Shown piece after piece: positions 34,910-43,942 of a DNA stretch of 64,000 nucleotides (within the stretch, counting starts at the first letter, position 1; every line of letters starts with the position of its first letter). The stretch lies in assembly GCA_963920575.1 (NCBI GenBank), contig OY986969.1:11920615-11984614 (forward strand). The letters run 5' to 3'. The position numbers and the translations under genes were made by a program. Source of the DNA: Narthecium ossifragum (taxonomy: Eukaryota; Streptophyta; Magnoliopsida; Dioscoreales; Nartheciaceae). The notes beneath the pieces are model-generated. The model ran no database searches, was not told the origin of the DNA, and was given only the letters and a program-made list of their open reading frames with translations.

Positions 34910-35937
34910 TGTTAGCCCAGATATTGTTTTGATGATGTCAATATATGTTTGATGATAATATAATGATTTAATATTATTATCCCTTAATTTTCAAAGCATT
35001 AAAATCATATTTAATGAGTTTTTGTACTGACGGTTGATGTGACAGACGATGCATGGATCGACCGTGGTATATGGTGGTTGATGGAAGGATCGACCGCGGA
35101 AGCTAAACATGAGAATATAGGCGACGACCGATGTGATGGTCGATGGACCGATCGACCGTGGCCTATGTGACTTGGTTCGAAGGAGCGACGGTCGATCGGT
35201 GCATCGACCCTGGGAAGCGGTTTTCGCAACAGAGCCTGACGGACGATGTCACGATCGATGGGACAGTCGACCGTGAGGTGTGACGGTCGATAGGTGGATC
35301 GACCTTGGCTCAACAAAAGCCTGGTGGTCGATGTCACGGACAATGCGACGGTCGACCGTGAGCCCAGAAAAGAGCCGTTAAAGAGCCATTGCAGGAGTAA
35401 GAAATAGCCGTTGGGAGGCTATTTGGAAGGGTTGGAAGCTCAGCTATAAAAGAGAAAGTCCAGCAAACTTGCCAAGGACTTAGAGGGAGCTAAGGGATTA
35501 TTGTAATCATATTCTAGCAAGTTTCTATCTTTTATTAGTGAGCTAAACCTTTGTGAAACTACTTCAAGTGTGAAGTAGACATTGAGAGAAATATCCAAGA
35601 GAGAGCTTGGAGAGATTGTAAGGTTGCCAAGCACCCATAAGCTTGGTGGATAGGTTGCCAAGCACCCGGAAGCTTGGTAGAAAAGCTTGTAAGAGGTCTT
35701 GCAAGTAGTGGAATCTCAAGGAGTGCCTTGAGAGAGTGGACGTAGGCAAGGTTTGCCGAACCACTATAAAATCTGGTGCAATCTCTCCATCTCTCATCTC
35801 TTATCATCCTTGCTTTAATATAGATTTACTTCTCTTTCATTGCAAGCATATTATTTGATTAGACTCCTCCTACTCAGATTTCCTTAATTGTTTTTATTGT
35901 TTAAAGCCTAAGATAAGATCCCCATGTTAGAGCTTCA
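34910..35937 (+). repeat. 5' LTR of copia element
   Basis: 1028 bp. It holds a GTCGAT/GATCGACC palindrome cluster at 35030-35360, a TATAAAAG box at about 35444, and a pair of CCAAGCACCC repeats near 35628 and 35658. Confidence 0.92.
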
Positions 35938-35939
35938 AT

Positions 35940-35951
35940 TGGTATCAGAGC
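35940..35951 (+). other. Primer binding site of copia element
   Basis: TGGTATCAGAGC, two bases after the LTR, for initiator Met tRNA. Confidence 0.88.
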
Positions 35952-35978
35952 TAGGTCTCTAATTTTGTGGTGTAACAG

Positions 35979-38900
35979 TGATAAGTCACTAATTATTCAT
36001 AAATAAACCCCTTAAATTACCTTTGTTAGGCCTAGAGTAGGTGTATTTGATATCCTATTGTTTGATTTCAGATTTAAGTAGGATTTGAGAAGAAATACAA
36101 GAAATTCGGTCAAAAATCACTAAATTCTGCAAAAAGACTGCTTCGTCGACTGTTTGGAAATAAATCACCAGAAATTCTACACAATTCCAAATATTCTGAA
36201 ATACTGAGAGATAAAAGACGACGTCAAGATCTACAACTTTCATGTTGAAGACTTTCTGAGATTCTCTATAGATTGGCGCCAGTTTTGAAGCAAAGTCAGA
36301 AGTATGAAAGCTGAAATTTGAGAAAGGCTGAAATTAATTGATGACGTGGCAGACCCAGTCCGACTTGAGCGATGGATCGGATTTGAGACCGATCGATCTC
36401 TCTGATGACATCAGCAGCCCGGAATTTAGGGAAATTAGAGTTTAAGTCCAAATATAACTCCTAATTCCGGGGTTGAGGGTTTCTATTACATAAGGGGGTT
36501 ATTCCAACCGAAAGTTATCATCTTTTGGTCCACTTTTGAAGGAGAAGGCTAGGGTTTTGAAGATGGAGATCTTTCCGCGGGGATCGACGGCTTCCTTCCC
36601 AACACCTTTGGATTTTATTCAGAAGATGACTAGCTAATTCTTAACTTAGGGATCTCATGAAACCCTTGTGTAGCTTTTGATTTTCTTTGGTTTGATTCTT
36701 ATAAACTTCTTCTCAACATGATTTTATAAATATGTTTTTAATGATTAGAGATTTGAGGGAATAGAGTTCCTTTGAAGTATTTTCAGTCGTATAAGCTTTC
36801 TGTGATTGTTTATACAGATTTATGACATAGTTTTCATGTGATTTATGGTTTGCTTTTGAGATAGGCTATGCTATGCTAGGATAGGTTGTGCCAAGATCAT
36901 TAGGAGTAGTATAACTTAAAGTAATCGTAGGATCGAAGACAACCTATGTGAGGACCTGCCCCTCTTTTTCCTTTTGCTGGTTGTTGACCAAAGGGCAATT
37001 TGGGAAATTGCGCCTTGGCGGTCGTTTCACACTGGGTTTGCACACACAGACCTTGGTTGATGCTTGTGTTTGCTTAGAAAGGTTAGGTGGACCCGAGGTC
37101 GGAAGTTCTGGGCTTGGGCCTGAGTCTCAGCCCAAGGTTGCCGTTCTGGGCAAGGGAGATCGATCTGCATGGGATGGAGATCGATCTCTCTGTGCCTGGA
37201 AGTCGTTGGCGGTGGCGTTCGAAGGATGGCCACGGTGATGGCCGTCGCTTCCCCTGTCAGGGGAGGGGAGACTTTTGCTCCCCTCCTTCGCCTTTCCCCC
37301 GCCTTCGCCGGCTTTCCCCGGCCTTATCCTCTTCTCCTTCCCTTCTCCTTGGCTGCGATTTTCCTTCTTCTTCCTCACGAGAGCTCTGTTTTGTTCCCCT
37401 GTTTCGGCAGCCCTTTTACCTCCTCCGTTCTCCCTCCTCCGGCCACCGTTCTCGGAGCTTGAAGGCTCGTTGGAACCGTGACGGCGTGAGGAAGATCCTA
37501 GGCTAGGCTTCGTGGATCGAAGCAGCTTTGTGGAGGTAGGGTTCTCACTCAAAGACTCCGGCTGTGTTAAGGGTTTGAAATCCGGTTTTGATTTCGACGG
37601 ATCTCCTTATGTAATTGATATTTTCCGGTTTGGAAGCCTTGAGTAGCTTCGTGGCACTTGAGTCTACTAGCCCACCTAGTTTGGTGAGGTGTGGTTGGGG
37701 TTTCCGGCGGTATTTCTTTGCCGTCCGGCCGCCGGTGCACCCAATCCAGATCGATCTCATGGGATGAGATCGATCTCGTTTGGGGTGGCCCGCCCCGCCC
37801 GAGCGAGAGCGATCTCCCTGGGAGGCAGATCGATCTCTTGGCGGTCGGCTGGGGGTCTCTTGCGTCACCTACGAGATCGATCTTCATATGGGTGGAGATC
37901 GATCCCGCGGGGGTGACCAGGTCGGGTACCTATCGCCTCGAGACAGATCGATCTCACTGCTACATGAGATCGATCTCCTTCGATGCAGGGAAGTTTTTAT
38001 TGGTTTTAAGTGCCATTTTGCCCTCGGGGCCTACCATGTTTTCCTACCCTGCTTATTTGCTTGTTATTATCGCTTTGTGGTTGAACCGAGAGGGTGATGC
38101 CTCTCGGGATGTGTAGAATAAATGGGCTAACGGTATGCCCTTACCGCTTTGTGGTGAACCGAAGGAAGTCATGATTCTCGGGAGTGTTTAGAATAAATGG
38201 GCCGAAGGTGTGCCCCTGTTGTGTTGGTTGTTACTGCTTTCCTTTTTCATATTCTGCCCTGCTTCCTGTGCATTAGACATGCTAGATTAGACTGGGTGGG
38301 GTTGACCCGTGGATTTCGGTGATCAAAGGCTAAGTGGTGGATGCTGTTACCCGACTTGTGTCCCCATGCTGGTGGCCAGCACGGGTAAGGGTGTCCTACA
38401 CGTATCGTCTGGCCCACCCTGTGTCAAGGACCGTCGGAGGTAGCCCAGTCCTTGAGCAGTGGCTATCGGAGGGACGTACGTTGGACAGGAACCCTTGAGG
38501 AGGGAAACATCGATGGGATCGATGGACTCCCTGGCTAGACTTAGTCTTTGGTCGGAAGTTAGGGGTCGTGTTGTCTTTGCTGCTTGGAGTACTGAGAGAT
38601 GGTAGTCTTAACCACGGTCGTTCCGCCAAGTGTGGAGATCCCGCTTGGAGAAGGGTGTCCTACTAGTAGCGTCATGTCCACCCTGCGACAGGGATTGTCG
38701 GAGTTGCCCACCCCTGAGCAGTGGTTGTCGGAGGGGCGTACTTGGGACAAGAGCCCTTCGGGTTACTGACGGGATTTATGGGATCCTTGGCAAGCCTCAG
38801 TACTTGGCACATAGCTTGTTCTTTTGGGTTGGTCTTCTTAGCGAGAGTGGTAGAGTAGGACCCTGCTGAGCTGTTGCTCATTCCTACCTGGACTGTGTCG

Positions 38901-39709
38901 TTTGTAGGTGCGGGTCCCATCTCCTCTCCAGTGCTTCCCCCTCGGTCGTCTCGTGGCAGCGCGCCGGCTCCTGGCCATGTCTGAGGGTCAGGATGGTTTT
39001 GTTTGTGCCTTTGCGGAGACCCCGGTGGGTTTTGTAGCTTTTTGGGGACTGTTGTTGATCCCTTGTAATCTTGTTGTATTTAGAACTCTGTTTAACTCTA
39101 TTATATCTGTGTTGTAATAGATGTTAATAGATGTTGTTAAGCTTGCTTCCGCCTTGTTCCTGTTGTCAGCTGTTTCCGCCTGCTGTGTGTTAGTTTCAAC
39201 TGTTTTCGCCAGTTGAGACTAGTAGTTGTAGGTTTTTCCCCCTCGTGTCCCGGCCCGGTTTGGCGTCCGCTGGTCGGGGCGCGACAACCTATGCCAAGAA
39301 AGATGGGCTATGCGGTTAGGAACATAAATCTTATTTTAGGGATTCATGTGAGCTTGTAGCCATATGATCCATAATGTTGAGAGAAGTGAGCAAGAGGATA
39401 ACTAGAGGAGATTGAAGGTGAAGCTAGGGTGGATTGAGTAATTCCTAAGTAATTCATAACTTGGTTCAAATCTTGATCACTTTACTTGCTTTCTTAGGTA
39501 ATTATTAGATAATTTTACATTCAATTCTGATTATTCCGCATAGGATTTCGAGTTTTGAGTATTGATTTCAGTTTCCATCCTTTTCCCTGTGGATCGACTC
39601 CGGATTTGACCACTAGTCTACGTAGTAGTATTAGTGATTGAATATGGATATAAATATAAGATTTGATTGAGGTTAGCAACGTTTTAACGACAACGTTTGC
39701 GAGCGATCA
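35979..39709 (+). repeat. Athila-like solo LTR in the copia leader, split by a Tekay-like LTR
   Basis: Starts TGATAAGTCACT and ends GAGCGATCA. Target-site duplication AACAG is exact at 35974-35978 and 39710-39714. Subtracting the nested LTR leaves about 1386 bp. The ATTCATAAATAAACCCC start and the GTGGATCGACTCCGGATTTG end region are typical of plant Athila-like LTRs. Family assignment is tentative. One GATCGATC is at 36391. Confidence 0.85.
36947..39286 (+). repeat. Tekay-like solo LTR, innermost element of the nest
   Basis: TGTGAGGACC to GCGCGACA, 2340 bp, with exact target-site duplication ACCTA at 36942-36946 and 39287-39291. It is related to but distinct from the LTRs at 11198 and 18060. 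GATCGATC sites lie at 37158/37179, 37749/37768, 37828, 37875/37897 and 37946/37968, with pair spacing of 19-22 bp. Confidence 0.94.
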
Positions 39710-39816
39710 AACAGCCCTTAGAGGATCCTAAATCAATATGAAAATCTTAAAGGGACAATCTACCAATAGGTCACCCATATTTTAATGGATTTAATTACAC
39801 CTATTGGAAAACCAAA

Positions 39817-40803
39817 ATGGAAATCTTGATTCAATCCATGAATTATGATGCATGGTTGATAATAGAAGATGGAGATTCTATCCCTTCAAAGATCATTGAC
39901 GGAAAAGAAGTTCCAAAATCTAAGAATGAATTTACTTCTGCTGATTTTAGGAAACTTCAAGTAAATGCCAAAGCAAAAAATTTTCTATTTTGTGCCCTTA
40001 GCCCTGATGAATTTAATAGAATTTCTGCATGTAAAACGGCTAAGGAAATATGGGAAAAACTTGAAGTTACCTATGCGGGAACAAGCCGTGTCAAGGAGTC
40101 TAAGATTAGCATGCTTGTTAATGATTATGAGTTATTTTCCATGAAGGATGATGAGAATATAAATGAAATGTTTATTCGCTTTACCAATATCATAAATGTT
40201 CTTGATTCTCTTGGTAAAAGCTATACTAATGATGAGATGGTAAGAAAGATCCTTAGGTGCCTACCTAAGACATGGGATCCCAAGGTGACAGCAATCGAAG
40301 AAGCTAAAGATTTAACTATGCTGTCCCTTGATGAGCTAATGGGTTCTCTCATGACATATGAGATGAACATGGAAAGGAGCAATGATGGAGAAAGGAAGAA
40401 AAAGAAAACCATTGCTTTCAAGTCAACATACAAGGATTCATCCGACTCAAGCGATGAAGATGATGATGAGGAGATGCAAAAGATCAGAAGAAGAATTCAA
40501 CGAATCATCAAGAATCAAGGAAAGAAAAATCACAAAGGTGAAAAAGGAAACTCTTCTTCTTACTTAAATAAAATTACTTGTTATGAGTGTAGGAAGCCCG
40601 GAGATTACATGTCGGATTGTCCAAAGCTCAAGAAATCTTCAAAGAAGAAGAAGAAGGCCAACGAAGAAAGTGACTCGAGCTCCACCTCCGAAGAAGAAGA
40701 AGAAGCAGAAGAAAAAGAAACTGCAAATCTTTGTTTAACTGCATTCGGAGTAAAAGAAGATAAAATTGACAAGTGGAGGCACAAGGTATTTAAAGGAGGA
40801 TAA
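39817..40803 (+). CDS. Copia gag (UBN2-type) with altered zinc knuckle
   Basis: 328 codons from ATG 39817. Recognisable gag sequence starts slightly upstream (YFNGFNYTYWKTK), but no upstream ATG is in frame, so the true N-terminus may be lost. The UBN2-type capsid region spans about residues 30-200 (KTAKEIWEKLEVTYAG, DEMVRKILRCLPKTWDPK). An acidic and basic low-complexity stretch follows. The zinc knuckle reads CYECRKPGDYMSDC, with Asp where the family's His should be, so zinc binding is doubtful. The frame ends at FKGG with no pol. It would be the particle protein of a non-autonomous element. Confidence 0.85.
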   Translation: MEILIQSMNYDAWLIIEDGDSIPSKIIDGKEVPKSKNEFTSADFRKLQVNAKAKNFLFCALSPDEFNRISACKTAKEIWEKLEVTYAGTSRVKESKISMLVNDYELFSMKDDENINEMFIRFTNIINVLDSLGKSYTNDEMVRKILRCLPKTWDPKVTAIEEAKDLTMLSLDELMGSLMTYEMNMERSNDGERKKKKTIAFKSTYKDSSDSSDEDDDEEMQKIRRRIQRIIKNQGKKNHKGEKGNSSSYLNKITCYECRKPGDYMSDCPKLKKSSKKKKKANEESDSSSTSEEEEEAEEKETANLCLTAFGVKEDKIDKWRHKVFKGG

Positions 40804-41449
40804 CAATTTGGTTTAAAAGGTAATGAAGGTATGTCTTAATTTTCGATATATGTCTCCTGCATTACATCTTCTTATTCCATTTTTTTAAAAAGTAATTTCA
40901 GGTTTAAAAATAGTTTAAGAAAGTCTTTTGTGTGAAGAGTTGATTACTTTTTACAAATGACCGTTTTGATTGTAAATCTTCATTTGGTATATTGTTTTGA
41001 GATGATTTTAAAACTTTCTATTTGAAATGTTTTTGTTGTTTTAACTTGATTCTACTTCCCTCTCTACCAAATCTTTTTGATAATGTCAAAGAGGGAGAAA
41101 TATTGTGATATCAGTTTTTGAAAGTTCTTAAAACCTTATATTCTAAATACTTAAAATCTTTTGATGTTTAAAGGAGTTACTTGTAATTTCATGAGAATAG
41201 AATTCATACTCAAATATCATGTCTCATGTTTCTATACAAATAGGTACATATGTCATATTTTGCACTTTCACATCTTTTGACCTAAACTCAAGGCTGAGAT
41301 ATCTATTCAGTAATATATGACTTGCATGCCTCACTGAAATTCACTTTAGAACATATTTTAAGAGATAAATGGATGCACAAATTAAGAGGGAGCTTTCAAG
41401 GTTTCGTCATCACAATTTAAAAGGTTGCCATCATCAAAAAGAGGGAGAT
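40804..41449 (+). other. 3' untranslated region and polypurine tract of copia element
   Basis: AT-rich, with no gene. It includes AAAGAGGGAGAAA near 41088 and ends in the polypurine tract against the LTR. Confidence 0.75.
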
Positions 41450-42150
41450 TGTTAGCCCAGATATTGTTTTGATGATGTCAATATATGTTTGATGTGACGG
41501 TCGATAGGTGGATCGACCGTGGCTCAAGGAAAGCCTGGCGGTCGATGTTACGGACGATGCGACGGTCGACCATGAGCCCAGAAAAGAGCCGTTAAAGAGC
41601 CGTTGCAGGAGTAAGAAATAGCCGTTGGGAGGCTATTTGGAAGGGTTGGAAGCTCAGCTATAAAAGAGAAAGTCCAGCAAACTTGCCAAGGACTTAGAGG
41701 GAGCTACGGGATTATTGTAATCATATTTTAGCAAGTTTCTATCTTTTATTAGTGAGCTAAACCTTTGTAAAAGTACTTCAAGTATGAAGTAGACATTGAG
41801 AGAAATATCCAAGAGAGAGCTTGGAGAGATTATAAGGGTGCCAAGCACCCGTAAGCTTGGTGGATAGGTTACCAAGCACCCGAAAGCTTGGTGGAAAAGC
41901 TTGTAAGAGGTCTTGCAAGTAGTGGAACCTCAAGGAGTTCCTTGAGAGAGTGGACGTAGGCAAGGTTTGCCGAACCACTATAAAATCTGGTGCAATCTCT
42001 CTATCTCTCATCTCTTATCATCCTTGCTTTAATATAGATTTACTTCTCTTTCATTGCAAGCATATTATTTGATTAGACTCCTCCTACTCAGATTTCCTAA
42101 TTGTTTTTATTGTTTAAAGCCTAAGATAAGACCCCCATCTTAGAGCTTCA
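41450..42150 (+). repeat. 3' LTR of copia element, with 327-bp internal deletion
   Basis: 701 bp. It matches the 5' LTR except that bases corresponding to 34954-35280 are missing, between TTTGATG and TGACGGTCG. The deletion removes most of the palindrome cluster. The TATA region and downstream sequence are kept. Confidence 0.92.
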
Positions 42151-42583
42151 TAAACATCTTTCGAGGACTTTTGGGATTATATGTATAATATCTTTCCCTT
42201 GGAGGAGTTTGATAAGAAATTGTATCAGATGTTTAAACAGTACAACTTGATGTTTTTATAAATTGAGTTACAACTTTATCTCTGGAGTTTAAATTGTTTA
42301 AGTTTATCTCTGTTTTCCACAAATGTATCGCTCCAGTTGGATGTGAATAGTGATAGGACCCCTCACGCCCCGTCCTAGATGGATTTTCTGGGTCGGGGTG
42401 TGACACTATATGTGGTTGCTCTAAGGGCGGAGGGTTAATAGGCTCACTTCCACTAACATTTGGAATTGGTTGACCATCGCCGTGATCGGCGTTTCCACCA
42501 CTACTGTTAGTATCAAACCCAGTCCTAATGATGACCATACCTTCTGGTTCAATTTGATCTATTTCCATTAAGGCTTGACACAA

Positions 42584-42602
42584 GGTCCCACCGGGCGTGC
42601 CA
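42584..42602 (-). other. Primer binding site of Tat element
   Basis: Minus strand TGGCACGCCCGGTGGGACC, five bases inside the LTR. This is the usual Tat-type primer binding site form. Confidence 0.8.
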
Positions 42603-42607
42603 AAAAA

Positions 42608-43708
42608 TGTTAGCGAAGAAATCTAACTGTTGACCGGTCAAATAGTCAAGATCAAAATCTACCCCACACTTAAGAATCAGATGATTGTAGTTAAGTTCTA
42701 CTCTTTAAACTACGTTCGAACAGAGGTGTCAAGTTTAATGGTAACCTAGATTAGACCTAATTTAATAATCTGATTAATGACTAATTATCTAGATTAACTT
42801 AAAATAATCTAAACTTATATATTGAAAGTCTAAATTATCTAATATTATGAAATTAATTAAAGAAAGCGATAAAGATTATCCTAAGTTACTAAATCAAGAG
42901 AAAACTTGACACCTAAATTAGCCATCTAAAACAAATCAAGAAGAAAGAATAAGTATCTAAACTTAAATTAGCCATCTAAAACAGTAATCTAAACTACATT
43001 AAGCAGAAAAGATTAACTAAGTATTGAAGAAACGAAGCCATTCTATTGAATTAAATCAACTTACAGGAACAGAAAACATCTTGAAAAAATAATAAAGAAA
43101 TCCAGGCGAGCAGGCTCTGTGTTTAGTTTGTGAGAGAGATTACAGAGTGAAAGAGAAAGGTATTTATATTAGAGCAGTTCCACTGCCTTGTCCAGCACAT
43201 TCTCCCTCGTCTCCTATCTTTCACTCTTAATACACCGCGTGTCCCATGTTCTCCGATATTTCCTCATTTCTTCATTCCTTACTCTGGCCGATGACGGTTG
43301 CGTCTTGGTGATGAGCTTATGGCCGATGACGGTTGCGTCTGGTCAGTGAGCTTGTCTATGTTGTAATGTCATCTTTCTTGATTGGTGTTCTTTTCTCGTC
43401 CATTTCCTCATCATGGTTAGCTGACAATCTTTTGTCTTTAAATGGCAATTGTCTTTGGCCGATAACCTTCTTGCATAGATAATATCATCGTTCTTAGTTA
43501 ACAATTCTTTTGCTTTTAGATCGTCATCGCTCTTGACTGATAGTTTCTTTATGTAGAAGTGATCGTCATTCTTGATCGAGGATTTCAGTCTTTGGGCGAT
43601 GATCTTATCTTTGAGCGATATTGCTCAATTGGGTTTGAAAGTCTGTCGGTCATATTTATTATGCTGACATGTTAATCATTGATTGGTTAGCCATTATATT
43701 GGCTAACA
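42608..43708 (-). repeat. 5' LTR of Tat element
   Basis: On the minus strand from TGTTAGCCAATAT (43708) to CGCTAACA (42608), 1101 bp, next to the primer binding site. It is AT-rich, with imperfect short repeats built on GCCGATGACGG, GATCGTCAT and TGGCCGATAAC at 43288-43630. The partner LTR lies left of the window. Confidence 0.85.
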
Positions 43709-43919
43709 ATATAAATTATAAAAACTCAGCAAATAAGCTCCTCTTGGTCATGTTCAAAGATGATCTTATCTTTGAGTGATATTGCTCAATTGGGTTTGAA
43801 AGTCTGTCGGTCATATTTATTATGCTGACATGTTAATCATTGATTGGTTAGCCATTATATTGGCTAACAATATAAATTATAAAAACTTAGCAAATAAGCT
43901 GCTCTTGGTCATGTTTAGA
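43598..43919. repeat. 161-bp tandem duplication across the Tat LTR edge
   Basis: Copy 1 is 43598-43758 and copy 2 is 43759-43919, with only a few differences. The unit contains the outer end of the Tat LTR and about 46 bases of the host flank, so it arose after the Tat insertion. Confidence 0.9.
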
Positions 43920-43941
43920 GTGCACTTTCATGCACTCATCA
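43709..43941 (-). repeat. Start of a minus-strand Athila LTR hosting the Tat element
   Basis: On the minus strand it begins TGATGAGTGCATGAAAGTGC at 43941, the same start as the Athila LTR at 59866. It is interrupted by the Tat element after fewer than 100 bases of its own sequence. The rest must lie left of the window. Its edge interrupts the protease frame of element H1 at 43942. Confidence 0.8.
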
Positions 43942-43942
43942 A

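Larger units (their letters stand above)
34910..42150 (+). mobile_element. Gag-only, non-autonomous Ty1/copia retrotransposon
   Basis: Bounded by LTRs starting TGTTAGCCCAG and ending AGAGCTTCA, with exact target-site duplication TAAAC at 34905-34909 and 42151-42155. The primer binding site follows the 5' LTR. Only gag is present; protease, integrase, RT and RNase H are missing between 40803 and the polypurine tract (AAAAAGAGGGAGAT, 41436-41449). A solo LTR of another family (35979-39709) interrupts the leader. Confidence 0.92.
31470..42405 (+). repeat. Tekay-like solo LTR in Tat gag, itself interrupted by a copia element
   Basis: Starts TGTGAGGGCC and ends GGGTGTGACA. The flanks are CTATG (31465-31469) and CTATA (42406-42410), a duplication with one change. 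Removing it restores the gag frame (PLEQPHIEYHDM). Its right half shares the Tekay LTR features at 34700-34800 (CTCACTCCTACCCGGGCTGC, GGTGCAGGCG). The copia element at 34910-42150 splits it. Without the insert the LTR is about 3.7 kb, longer than the other Tekay-like LTRs here. Confidence 0.85.
6820..43708 (-). mobile_element. Tat-lineage Ty3 retrotransposon, minus strand, heavily interrupted; 3' LTR left of window
   Basis: Read on the minus strand the order is LTR (43708-42608), primer binding site (42602-42584), gag, protease, RT remnant, archaeal-type RNase H and integrase (stop near 20896). An antisense plant-mobile-domain gene follows between integrase and the missing 3' LTR. The second RNase H and an extra antisense ORF after integrase are known features of the Tat lineage. 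At least five insertions break it up. The reading frame of gag can be followed across the junctions, for example from 42406 to 31469 (QPHI then EYHDMVV). The base after the LTR is 43709, in a minus-strand Athila LTR. Confidence 0.85.

Noticed and set aside
37087..38116. ORFs of 97-141 codons on both strands
   Set aside because: They lie inside the Tekay-like solo LTR 36947-39286 and are kept open by repeated GATCGATC-rich and C-rich sequence.
42233..42583. Single minus-strand gene of 116 codons
   Set aside because: It is an artificial fusion of Tat gag N-terminus (42568-42406) with LTR sequence to its left.
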